Position numbers and translations under genes: made by a program. Shown piece by piece: positions 52,183 through 62,011 of a DNA stretch of 64,000 nucleotides; the first letter of the stretch is position 1, and each line of letters begins with the position of its first letter. The stretch is taken from contig VAWN01000041.1 in the NCBI GenBank assembly GCA_005885555.1, positions 67,152-131,151 of the forward strand, read 5' to 3'. The notes under the pieces were generated by a model, which saw nothing but the letters and a program-made list of their open reading frames with translations, was not told where the DNA came from and searched no databases. This DNA is from Actinomycetota bacterium. Lineage in GTDB: Bacteria > Actinomycetota > Actinomycetes > Mycobacteriales > Micromonosporaceae.

Positions 52183-52210
52183 GCCGGTGGCACCAGCAGG
52201 TGCCACCGGC
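52183..52210 (-). terminator. Intercistronic hairpin between binding protein and permease genes
   Basis: Perfect 12-bp stem (52183-52194 with 52199-52210), loop AGCA. Hairpins at this place usually protect the upstream mRNA or cause partial termination, giving more binding protein than permease. Confidence 0.75.
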
Positions 52211-52226
52211 TGCCTCACCAGCTCGG

Positions 52227-53522
52227 TCAACCAGCGATGTTCTTGATGTCTGCGACGGCCTTCTGCCATGCCGCGTCCGGGGTGGCCTTGCCCTGTTCGA
52301 TGGAGACCAGCGCGTTGCCGATGGCGTTGCCGAACTCGCCGGCGTGGGCGCCCAGCGGCTGGTACTTGATGTTCTCGGCGGCCGCGGAGAAGATCTTGCC
52401 GACCGGCGCGTTGTCGAAGAAGTCGTCCTTGAAGTTGATGATGTCGTCGGTCTTCCAGAGCGCCTGCGCGGCCGGGAAGTGCCCCTTGGTCTTGAACAGC
52501 AGCGTCTGCTGCTCCGGTGCGGCCAGCCACTTGGCCAGCTCGATGGCCTGCTGGACGTGCTTGCCGGACCTGGGAATGGTCAGGTACGAGCCGCCCCAGT
52601 TGCCGCCGCCGGTACCCGGGATGGTCGCCACATTCCAGTCGCCCTTGGTGTCCGGGGCGTTGGCCTTGATGTAGCTCATCATCCAGGCCGGGCAGGTGAT
52701 GGTGGCGAAGCCGGCCTTCTGGAACCCGGTGTTCCACTGCGGGGTGAAGGCGGCCAGCCCCGCCGACTCGCCGGCCTGGATGGCCGCGACCGTCTGGTCC
52801 CAGGCCTTCTTGACGTCGGGGTTGGTGTCGGCGATGACGTTGCCGCTGGCGTCGTACATCCCCTGCGGCGCCTGCGCCACGATCGCGTTGAAGACGTTGC
52901 TGGCCGCGTCGAACCAGTGCACGTTCCTGTCGCCGATCTTGGTCTGGAACGTCTTGCCCAGGTTGACGAAGTCGTCCCAGGTCTTCATCTGGGCGCTCAG
53001 CGCGGCCGGGTCGGTGGGCAGGCCGGCCTTCTTCATCAGCGACGGGCGGTAGCACATCGCGAGGCCGCCGGTGTCGGTACCGAGGCCGAACAGGACCTTG
53101 CCGTCGGCGCTCGATGCGTCCTTGACCCGCTGGTCGGTCCACGTCGACGGGTCGACGCCCTGGTCAAGGAAGTTGACGAACTTGCTCGCCTGGCCCTGGA
53201 AGCCGGCGATCTGGCCGATCTCGATCACTTCGATGTCGGCGAGGCCGGCGCCGGCCGTCAGGTGCTGCTTGAGGTTCTTGTGGTGGGTGTCGTAGTCGGT
53301 GATGTTTTCCTTGACGGTGATGTTCGGGTGCGTCTGCTTGTACTGCTCGTACAGCGGCTTGTAGTCGAAGTCGCCGAACAGGTTGACGGTCAAGGTGACC
53401 GGTTCGGTACCCGCCGGGGCCGGGCTGGAGCCGGAGCTCTTGCCGCAGCCGGCGAGCGCGGGGCCCGCCAGTAACAGACCCGCACCGGCCAGGGCGGCCG
53501 CACGGCGCAAAGCGAATCGCAT
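52227..53522 (-). CDS. Sugar-binding lipoprotein of ABC transporter
   Basis: A 431-residue extracytoplasmic lipoprotein. The signal ends in lipobox ALAGCGKSSGSS with the modified Cys at about residue 26. Typical CUT1 binding-protein features follow: TLTVNLFGDFDYKPLYEQYK, the hinge-region VLFGLGTDTGGLAMCYRPSL and the C-terminal FGNAIGNALVSIEQGKATPD. First gene of the beta-glucoside operon, with the 18-bp palindrome about 70 bp upstream. No ATPase gene is in the operon. Confidence 0.92.
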   Translation of the reverse strand: MRFALRRAAALAGAGLLLAGPALAGCGKSSGSSPAPAGTEPVTLTVNLFGDFDYKPLYEQYKQTHPNITVKENITDYDTHHKNLKQHLTAGAGLADIEVIEIGQIAGFQGQASKFVNFLDQGVDPSTWTDQRVKDASSADGKVLFGLGTDTGGLAMCYRPSLMKKAGLPTDPAALSAQMKTWDDFVNLGKTFQTKIGDRNVHWFDAASNVFNAIVAQAPQGMYDASGNVIADTNPDVKKAWDQTVAAIQAGESAGLAAFTPQWNTGFQKAGFATITCPAWMMSYIKANAPDTKGDWNVATIPGTGGGNWGGSYLTIPRSGKHVQQAIELAKWLAAPEQQTLLFKTKGHFPAAQALWKTDDIINFKDDFFDNAPVGKIFSAAAENIKYQPLGAHAGEFGNAIGNALVSIEQGKATPDAAWQKAVADIKNIAG

Positions 53523-53921
53523 GAAGTCTCCTTGCCGAGAGTTCAGACCAGGCGTAACGGCGGTTGAGATCGGGGTTCAGATCCAGAGTGAGAGAGCGCT
53601 CTCTCAACGTGGTCAACACTGTGGCCCCAGCTGAAGATCGTGTCAAGAGCGCGATAGAAGATCGTTTCCGACGCGTTGCCCGGCGCGACGACCAAAGCCG
53701 GGAGCGCTCTCCCAGCCAGCGTCCGAGCGGCTCCCGGTTCCCGGCCCACCACGCATTCCGTAGCCGGCCGGCCCGCTCCACAATGGACCCGTCGAATCGA
53801 CGGGTGCCGGGCGGCCGCCCGGCAGGCGGGGCGCCGTGCGCCGCGGCGCCGGCCGAGAGAGGATCATCCGCATGGTTGCTCGTGAGACCGCCGTTGCCGC
53901 GGGTCACCGGGGCCCGGCCTG
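53523..53921. other. 399-bp divergent control region of the beta-glucoside operon
   Basis: No gene. It carries the operator at 53589-53606 and a related AGCGCT-centred site GGGAGCGCTCTCCC at 53700-53713. A dispersed-motif copy CTCCACAATGGAC lies at 53776-53788. Promoters for the minus-strand operon and the plus-strand signalling cassette must both lie here. Confidence 0.6.
53589..53606. promoter_or_regulatory. LacI-family (CebR-like) operator of the beta-glucoside operon
   Basis: Perfect 18-bp palindrome TGAGAGAGCGCTCTCTCA, 67 bp upstream of the binding-protein start. The same right half is found before the GH16 gene (34458-34475). Confidence 0.8.
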
Positions 53922-55291
53922 GTGACCACGTCGACCGTGGGGCCGGCCGAGCCGGGTCCGCCAGCCGGCGCCGCCCCGGAGGCCGACACCGGCCCGGGAG
54001 TCGACGCCGGGCAGGACGCGGCCGACGCCGGGCAGGACGCGGCCGACGCCGGGCAGGACGCGGCCGACGCGGGCCGGACGGTCGCGCAGCGTCGCGCGAA
54101 CGCGGCGGCGCAGGCGCGCCGGGCCGTCGTGCGGGTCGGCGCCGGTGGGCAGCGGTTGCGGGTACTGCTCGTCGAGGACGATCCGGGCGACGCGTTCCTG
54201 GTCGGCGAGCTGCTCGACGAGGTGGACGCGCCGGTCACGCTGCGCATCGCCGCCACGATGGCCGAGGCGCTGGCCGGTCTCGACGACGTCGACTGCGTCC
54301 TGCTCGACCTCGGCCTGCCCGACGCCAACGGGCTGGACGGGCTGCGCCGGCTGCTGCGCGACGGTACCGGCGTCGCCGTCTGCGTGTTGACCGGCCTCGC
54401 CGACGAGCACCTCGGCGTGGCGGCCGTGGCCGAAGGCGCACAGGACTACCTCGTCAAGGGCCGGGTCGACGGCGTCCTGCTCAGCCGGGCGATCCGGTAC
54501 GCGGTGGAACGGCGCCGGGCCGACGAGAACGCGCTGCGGCTGCGCGAGTCCGAGCTGCGGCAGGCGGAGTCCCGACGGCTGGAACGGGGCCTGCTCCCCC
54601 AGCCGTTGATGGAGCCGGGCGTGGTGGTACTCGAGACGTTCTACCGGCCGGGCCGGCAGCGGGCACTGCTCGGCGGGGACTTCTACGACGCGGTACAGAC
54701 CGGGCCGGGGCGGTTGTCGCTGCTCGTCGGCGACGTCTGCGGGCACGGCGTCGAGGAGGCGGCGCTGGGGGTCGCGCTGCGGGTGGCGTGGCGGGCGCTC
54801 ACCCTGGCCGGGGTACCGGACGACGACCTGCTTCCGGCACTGGAGCGGGTACTGATGGCGGAGCGGCGCTCCGAGGAGGTCTTCGCGACCGTGGCGACGG
54901 TCGACGTGGACGTGGCGGCGAGCGAGGCTTCGGTACGCATCTGCGGGCATCCGCCGCCCTTGATCATCAGCGGTGACCGGGTACACCCGGTGGCCGGCCG
55001 GCCGGCGATGATGCTCGGCGTCTTCCCCGGCGGTACCGGCGAACCGAACCGGGTACCCCTGCCGCCGGACTGGGCCGTCCTGGTCTACACCGACGGCCTG
55101 ATCGACGGCCGCGTCGGCGACGGCCGGCTCGGCGTCGGCGGCCTGCGTGAGCTGGTGGCCGAGCACCGGCGCACCGGCGCGCCGCTGGCCGAACTGCCCG
55201 ACTGGCTGATCGCCCGGGCCGAGGAACGCAACGGTGACCCGCTGGCCGATGATGTGGCCATGCTTCTGCTGACCGGAGATCAGGCGACGTC

Positions 55292-55295
<4 letters not shown>
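53922..55295 (+). CDS. Response regulator fused to PP2C/SpoIIE (RsbU-like) phosphatase
   Basis: A 457-residue cytoplasmic protein. The N-terminus is Ala/Asp-rich with three heptapeptide repeats DAGQDAA (residues 28-48). A receiver domain (about 75-195) has [20 protein letters not shown] (acidic pocket), phospho-Asp in VLLDLGLPDANGLDGLRRLL and Lys in DYLVKGRVDG. The SpoIIE/PP2C domain has LLGGDFYDAVQTGPGRLSLL, VGDVCGHGVEEAA and LVYTDGLIDGR. It would dephosphorylate an anti-sigma antagonist on receiver phosphorylation. GTG start. The end overlaps the histidine kinase by 4 bp. Confidence 0.9.
54003..54065 (+). repeat. Three 21-bp tandem repeats in the phosphatase N-terminus
   Basis: gacgccgggcaggacgcggc plus one base, at 54003-54023, 54024-54044 and 54045-54065, identical, encoding DAGQDAA. 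A fourth partial copy follows. Identity at every base points to recent slippage. Confidence 0.9.
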
Positions 55296-56868
<1,573 letters not shown>

Positions 56869-56872
<4 letters not shown>

Positions 56873-57309
56873 GCGAGCCGGTGACCGCGATCGAGGTACT
56901 GCTGGTCGAGGACGACCCCGGCGACGTGCTGATGACCCGGGAGGCGTTCGAGGAACACAAGATCGGCAACCGGCTGCACGTGGTACCCGACGGCGTCGAG
57001 GCGCTGGCCTACCTGCGCCGCGAGGAACCGTACCCGCACGCGGTGCGGCCCGACCTCATCCTGCTCGACCTGAACCTGCCGCGGCGGGACGGCCGGGAGG
57101 TGCTGAAGGAGATCAAGGACGACGAGTCCCTGCGGCACATCCCGGTCGTCGTGCTCACCACGTCGCAGCTGGAGGAGGACATTCTGCGCAGCTACCAGCT
57201 GCACGCCAACGCATACGTGACCAAGCCGGTCGACTTCGACCGCTTCATCCAGGCGGTACGGCAGATCGACGAGTTCTTCGTCAGCGTGGTCCGGCTACCC
57301 CCGAGGTGA
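56869..57309 (+). CDS. Single-domain response regulator (Rcp1-like)
   Basis: A 146-residue receiver domain with no output domain: [20 protein letters not shown], phospho-Asp in [20 protein letters not shown], Thr in [17 protein letters not shown] and Lys in [12 protein letters not shown]. Such Rcp1-like regulators normally serve phytochrome-like kinases, the type encoded just upstream. GTG start at 56869 within the kinase stop (GTGA). It may carry phosphate to the phosphatase-receiver at 53922. Confidence 0.92.
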
Positions 57310-57318
57310 CATGACCAC

Positions 57319-57436
57319 CGAGGTGATCTGTGCTGCGCTGCGCCTGCGCCACAACCCGGCTCCGGCTCAGCGCAGCACGAGGTGATCTGTGCTGCGCTGC
57401 GCCTGCGCCACAACCCGGCTCCGGCTCAGCGCAGCA
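57319..57436. repeat. 59-bp tandem duplication forming two identical hairpins
   Basis: Unit at 57319-57377 is repeated exactly at 57378-57436. Each copy contains GTGCTGCGCTG and CAGCGCAGCAC, an 11-bp inverted repeat, so RNA would fold into two hairpins. It lies between the convergent response regulator and rocD genes, the second copy including the rocD stop and last codons. Likely a double terminator. Confidence 0.9.
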
Positions 57437-58643
57437 CGACGACCAGCTGATCCACGGCCCAGTGCACCTCGTCCTCGGTGAGCACCAGCGGCGGGGCGAG
57501 CCGGACCGTCGAGCCGTGGGTGTCCTTGGCGAGCACGCCGCGGGCCATCAGCCGCTGCGACGCCTCGCGACCGGTCATCAGCGACGGTTCGATGTCCACC
57601 CCGGCCCACAGGCCGCGGCCGCGCACCGCGGTGACGCCGTGGCCGACCAGGCCGGCGAGCCGCTCGTGCAGGACGGCGCCGAGGGTACGGGCACGCTCCT
57701 GGTACTCGCCGGTGTTCAGCAGCGCGATCACCGCCCGGCCGACCGCGCAGGCGAGCGGGTTGCCGCCGAACGTGGAGCCGTGCTCGCCGGGGCGCAGCAC
57801 CCCGAGCACCTCGCGCCGGCCGACGACCGCGGAGACCGGTACCACGCCGCCGCCCAGCGCCTTGCCGAGCAGGTACAGGTCGGGTACCACGCCCTCGTGC
57901 CGGCAGGCGAACGTCTCGCCGGTGCGGCCGAGGCCGGACTGGATCTCGTCGCAGATCAGCAGCACGTTGCGCGCGGCGGTCAGCTCGCGCAGCCCGGCGA
58001 GGTACCCGGCCGGCGGGACGAGCACGCCGGCCTCGCCCTGGATCGGCTCGATCAGCACCGCGACCGTGGTGTCGTCGATGGCTTCGGCCATGGCGGCCAG
58101 GTCGCCGTAGGGCACGATCCGGAAGCCCGGGGTGAACGGGCCGAAGTCGTTGCGCGCGTCCGGGTCGGTGGAGAAGCTGACGATCGTCGTGGTGCGGCCG
58201 TGGAAGTTGTCCGCGGCGACGACGATCGTGGCCTGGTTCTGCGGTACCCCCTTGACGCGGTACCCCCACGCGCGGGACACCTTGATGGCGCTCTCCACCG
58301 CTTCGGCGCCGGTGTTCATCGGCAACGTCAGGTCGGTCTCGCACAGCTGCGCGAGCTCCCGGCAGAACGGCGCGAACTGGTCGTGCAGGAACGCGCGGCT
58401 GGTCAGCGTGAGCCGGTCCAACTGGGCGCGGGCCGCCTCGACCAGGGCCGGGTGCCGGTGGCCGAAGTTGAGCGCCGAGTACCCGGCCAGGCAGTCGAGG
58501 TACCGCCTGCCGTCGACGTCGGTGACCCAGGCACCCTCGGCGTCGGCGACGACGACCGGCAGCGGGTGGTAGTTGTGCGCCGTCCACTGCTCGGCTTCGG
58601 CGACCGCGGCCGCCGTCCGGAGTTCGCCCATGGTCGCCGTCAT
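57426..58643 (-). CDS. rocD: Ornithine aminotransferase
   Basis: A 405-residue PLP enzyme turning ornithine into glutamate semialdehyde. LPMNTGAEAVESAIKVSRAW and FHGRTTTIVSFSTDPDAR are the class III/OAT blocks; LLICDEIQSGLGRTGETFAC binds PLP; and LLGKALGGGVVPVSAVVG holds the Schiff-base lysine; GEHGSTFGGNPLACAV closes the site. Start ATG at 58643, sharing one base with the ddaH stop. With DDAH upstream it forms an arginine/ornithine catabolism operon. Confidence 0.93.
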   Translation of the reverse strand: MTATMGELRTAAAVAEAEQWTAHNYHPLPVVVADAEGAWVTDVDGRRYLDCLAGYSALNFGHRHPALVEAARAQLDRLTLTSRAFLHDQFAPFCRELAQLCETDLTLPMNTGAEAVESAIKVSRAWGYRVKGVPQNQATIVVAADNFHGRTTTIVSFSTDPDARNDFGPFTPGFRIVPYGDLAAMAEAIDDTTVAVLIEPIQGEAGVLVPPAGYLAGLRELTAARNVLLICDEIQSGLGRTGETFACRHEGVVPDLYLLGKALGGGVVPVSAVVGRREVLGVLRPGEHGSTFGGNPLACAVGRAVIALLNTGEYQERARTLGAVLHERLAGLVGHGVTAVRGRGLWAGVDIEPSLMTGREASQRLMARGVLAKDTHGSTVRLAPPLVLTEDEVHWAVDQLVVVLR

Positions 58644-59437
58644 CAGTCTCGTACCTCCAAAGTGCAGCACTTCGGGCCGCCGCCGGCCTTGCGCAGTTCG
58701 GACAGGTCCACGCCGACCGGCTGGTACCCCCGCTCGGTCAGCTGCGCGGCCAGCCCGCGGGCCTGCACCGGCAGGACCACCCGGTGGCCGTCGCTGACCG
58801 CGTTGAGCCCGAGTACCGCGGCGTCCTCTTCCCGAGCGATGATCGCATCGGGGAAGAGCTGGCGGAGGACTTTCCGGCTACCCGCGGAGAATGCCTGCGG
58901 CAGGTAGGCGACGCCGGCCGGACCGCCGAGGACGGTCAGCGCGGTGTCGAGGTGGTAGAAGCGCGGGTCGACCAGCTGGAGGGTGATGACCGGGCGGCCG
59001 AAGAGCTCCTGCGCCTGCGAGTGCGCGTCCAGGTCGGTGCGGAACCCGGTGCCGGCGAGCAGGTACCGCTCGGTCAGCAGCAGGTCGCCTTCGCCCTCGT
59101 TGGTGCTCTTCGCCTCCTGGGTGACGAAGCCGTTGCGGGCGAACCAGTTCAGGTAGGCGGGGCCTTCCTCGGTCCGCTCCGGGTACCGGAACTGAGAACC
59201 GAGCACGGTACCGTCGATCACGGTGGCGCCGTTGGCGGCGAAGACCATGTCCGGAAGACCGGGGATCGGCTCGATCAGCTCGACGGTGTGCCCGAGGCGG
59301 CGGTAGGTGTCGGCCAGCGTCGTCCACTGCGCGATCGCGCGGTCGACGTCGACCGGGGTGCTGGGGTCCATCCACGGGTTGATGACGTAGTCCACCGCGA
59401 AGTAGGTCGGGCGGCACATCAGGTATCGCCGAGTCAT
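58643..59437 (-). CDS. ddaH: N(G),N(G)-dimethylarginine dimethylaminohydrolase-like
   Basis: A 264-residue amidinotransferase-fold enzyme. It hydrolyses methylated arginine, or related guanidines, to citrulline or ornithine derivatives. Seen are MCRPTYFAVDYVINPWMD, MVFAANGATVIDGTVLGSQF (substrate Asn/Asp region), catalytic His in PRFYHLDTALTVLGG and nucleophile Cys in GGGPKCCTLEVRD. Many bacterial homologues annotated DDAH act with ornithine aminotransferase; a role as ornithine/arginine dihydrolase-like enzyme is possible. Start at 59437. First gene of the operon with rocD. Confidence 0.88.
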   Translation of the reverse strand: MTRRYLMCRPTYFAVDYVINPWMDPSTPVDVDRAIAQWTTLADTYRRLGHTVELIEPIPGLPDMVFAANGATVIDGTVLGSQFRYPERTEEGPAYLNWFARNGFVTQEAKSTNEGEGDLLLTERYLLAGTGFRTDLDAHSQAQELFGRPVITLQLVDPRFYHLDTALTVLGGPAGVAYLPQAFSAGSRKVLRQLFPDAIIAREEDAAVLGLNAVSDGHRVVLPVQARGLAAQLTERGYQPVGVDLSELRKAGGGPKCCTLEVRD

Positions 59438-59632
59438 GCCAACCACGCTAAGGCCTGGCCAGCGGCGGAACCATGCGAAACGCTTGCGACTTGACGGCGG
59501 ATCGTTGCGTATCTGGGCCGGAATCCGGGTCAACGTTGCGTCATTGGCCGACGCCCGCAGCGGTTGCCTTCCGATCCACGTACTGCTATAGATACAGACA
59601 TCAATTAACTTTGTTTACAGATCGGAGGACCC

Positions 59633-60978
59633 GTGCGGCGAAAGACCATCCTCGGCGCGATCCTCAGCGTCGGCCTCACCGCCGGCGGTGCGATCCTCGC
59701 CGTCACCGCCGGTACCGCGCAGGCGGCCACACTGCCCAACAACTGGTACGGCGCGGCGGCGTACGTGATGCCGCTGGAGAACAGCCCGCCCGATCTGCCC
59801 ACCGTCATGGCAGCCACCGGACAGAAGTCCTTCGAACTGGCCTTCATCCTCGCCCCGAACGGCGGCGGCTGCAGCCCGACCTGGGACGGCACCGCGTCGG
59901 TGTCCGGCGACACGACGGTCGCCAACATCATCAGCAGGATCCGCGGGGCTGGTGGCGACGTGTCCAGACCTGCGGTACCGCATCCGCGACGGCCGCCGCG
60001 TACCAGCAAGTGATCAGCAAGTACTCGCTCAAGGCGGTCGACTTCGACCTGGAGGAGCCGGAGTACGAGAACACCGCGGCCATCAACAACGAGCTGGGCG
60101 CCGCGCAGATCCTGCAGCGCAACAACCCCGGCCTGTACGTGTCGATCACGACCGCGGGTACCGCCAGCGGCACCGGGTTCTTCGGCCAGAACGTGCTGAA
60201 CACCGCCAAGTCGCTGGGCTTCACGCCGAACAACTACGCCATCATGCCGTTCGACGGCGGGTTCAACGGTGGCTCGTCGCAGACCGCCGCGCTGGAACAG
60301 TTCCACGGGCTGCTGATGAACACGTTCGGCTGGAGCAGCGCGACGGCGTACAACCACGAGGGCGTCTCGATGATGAACGGCAAGAGCGACGCCGGCGAGA
60401 TGTTCACCCAGGCCGACTTCCAGACCGTGCTGAGCTACGCGACCGGGCACGGCCTGACCCGGTACACCTTCTGGTCGGTCAACCGCGACCGGCCGTGCGT
60501 CAACACCAACGACAACGGCATCTGCTCCAACACGTCACAGCAGCCGTGGGACTTCACCAAGTTCACCGCGAGGTTCGCCGGCGCCACCCCGCCGCAGTCG
60601 CCGCCGCCCACCGGCTCGCCGACCCCGAGGCCGGGCAGCTGCACCGCGCCGCCGTGGAACTCCAGCACCGCGTACACCGGCGGGATGCAGGTCTCGTTCA
60701 ACGGTCACACGTGGACCGCGAAGTGGTGGACGCAGGGCGACACCCCGGGCAACAACAGCCAGGGCGTGTGGACCGACAACGGCCCCTGCAGCGGTGGCAG
60801 CCCGACGCCGGCCCCGACCGGGCACTGCACGCTGCCGGCGTGGAACTCGACGACCGCGTACACCGGCGGGATGCAGGTCTCGTTCAACGGTCACAAGTGG
60901 ACCGCGAAGTGGTGGACCCAGGGCGACACCCCGGGCAACAACAGCCAGGACGTGTGGACCGACAACGGTCCGTGCTGA
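59633..60978 (+). pseudogene. Secreted GH18-type chitinase with two CBM5/12 modules, frameshifted
   Basis: Frame one gives a signal peptide (ILGAILSVGLTAGGAILAVT to AQA-A) and the barrel start TLPNNWYGAAAYVMPLENSP, through IISRIRGAGGDVS. Near 59957-59967 coding shifts to another frame, QTCGTASATAAAYQQVISKY then AVDFDLEEPEYENTAAINNE, where DFDLEE is the GH18 catalytic strand. About 12-14 residues (GGY.G region) seem missing, so a short deletion is likely. Two 50-residue CBM5/12 chitin-binding modules follow (60640-60789, 60826-60975), with WTAKWWTQGDTPG. GTG start follows GGAGG. If truly broken, only a short peptide is secreted. Confidence 0.8.
60640..60975 (+). repeat. Duplicated CBM5/12 coding units
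   Basis: Two 150-bp copies (60640-60789 and 60826-60975), 186 bp apart, almost identical at the DNA level; protein copies differ at only about six positions. Points to recent intragenic duplication. Confidence 0.85.
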
Positions 60979-60985
60979 GGCTGGC

Positions 60986-61016
60986 CGGCGCCGGGCGGTA
61001 CCGCCGCCCGGCGCCG
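60986..61016. terminator. Hairpin terminator between chitinase and lactonase genes
   Basis: Perfect 13-bp stem (60986-60998 with 61004-61016) with loop TACCG; serves two convergent genes. Confidence 0.85.
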
Positions 61017-61028
61017 TCGGGGGGTGCG

Positions 61029-61050
61029 GCGTCCTACCGCGGTAGGACGC
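61029..61050. repeat. 22-bp perfect palindrome at the lactonase stop codon
   Basis: GCGTCCTACCGCGGTAGGAC plus GC is its own reverse complement and contains the lactonase stop codon (61034-61036). With no loop it is more like a protein-binding site or cruciform than a normal terminator. Confidence 0.85.
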
Positions 61051-62011
61051 AGGTAGGGCTGTCCAGCTCGACCACGTCACCGGTCGGGCGGGGCAGCCCT
61101 TCCGCGTCGAACCGGAACGACACCACCGAGTTTCCCTTCTGGTTGGCCGCGAACAGCACGCCGCCGTCGATCGCGAAGTGCCGCGGCCACGAGCCGCCGG
61201 AGGACACCTCGTCGAGCAACGCCAGGTCGCCGCTGGCGTCCACGGCGAACGTGGCGATCGTGTCCGGGCCGCGGTTGGACAGGTAGAGCCGCGTGGCGTC
61301 CGCGGACAGCGCGATGCCCGCGGGCGCGCTCGGTCCGTCCATTGTGGACGGTACCGCGGCCACCTCGTGCAGCACGCCGGTGCTCGGGTCGGGGTCGAAG
61401 ACCGCGATCGTCGCGTCCAGCTCGTCGGCGACGTACCAGCGTCGGTTCGGGTGGGCGACCGCGTGCCGCGGGCCGGCGCCGGGATGGGTACGGGCGAACG
61501 GGTCGGCCGCCGCGGTCAGCTTTCCGGCCTTGAGTGTGTACCCGATGAGCCTGTCCAACCCGAGGTCCACCACCACGACAAGGTCGCCGGCCAGCCTGAC
61601 CTCGTGTGCGTGCGGCCCTTGCTGGCGTTCGGGATCGGGCCCGGAACCGGTGTGCTGCACCAGATCGGTGCGCGGGCCGAGGGTACCGTCGGCCGCGATC
61701 GGGTGCACCGAGACGCTGCCGCCGTCGTAGTTGGCCGCGAGGAGGTACCCGGCCGGGTGGCGCAGCAGGTGGCACGGTGACCCGCCGCCGGTCGGCTGCC
61801 GGCTCAGCTCCGTGAGCCCGCCGTCGTCGGCGATGGCGAACGACGCGACAGACGGGTCGGTCAGCTCGTCGACCGCGTAGAGCACCGGCAGGTGCGGATC
61901 GGCGACGAGGTAGGACGGGTCGGGCGCGTCGACCCGCGCGACGAGCGTCAGGCGGGCGCCGTCGCGCGCGAAGACCGAGATGCCCGAACCGTAGGAGCCA
62001 ACGTAGATCAC
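61034..62011 (-). CDS. Lactonase-family beta-propeller protein (6-phosphogluconolactonase YbhE-like)
   Basis: A 325-residue seven-bladed propeller with repeated blades, e.g. MIYVGSYGSGISVFARDGAR, YLVADPHLPVLYAVDELTDP, CHLLRHPAGYLLAANYDGGS and GPGPRHAVAHPNRRWYVADE-like. RHFAIDGGVLFAANQKGNSV closes the ring. The family hydrolyses 6-phosphogluconolactone or similar lactones; a non-enzymatic role is possible. Coupled to the MFS gene by a 4-bp overlap (62008-62011). Confidence 0.87.
   Translation of the reverse strand: MIYVGSYGSGISVFARDGARLTLVARVDAPDPSYLVADPHLPVLYAVDELTDPSVASFAIADDGGLTELSRQPTGGGSPCHLLRHPAGYLLAANYDGGSVSVHPIAADGTLGPRTDLVQHTGSGPDPERQQGPHAHEVRLAGDLVVVVDLGLDRLIGYTLKAGKLTAAADPFARTHPGAGPRHAVAHPNRRWYVADELDATIAVFDPDPSTGVLHEVAAVPSTMDGPSAPAGIALSADATRLYLSNRGPDTIATFAVDASGDLALLDEVSSGGSWPRHFAIDGGVLFAANQKGNSVVSFRFDAEGLPRPTGDVVELDSPTCVLPR

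Noticed and set aside
57319..57436. Possible CRISPR repeat
   Set aside because: Two abutting 59-bp copies without spacers and no cas genes; a tandem duplication.
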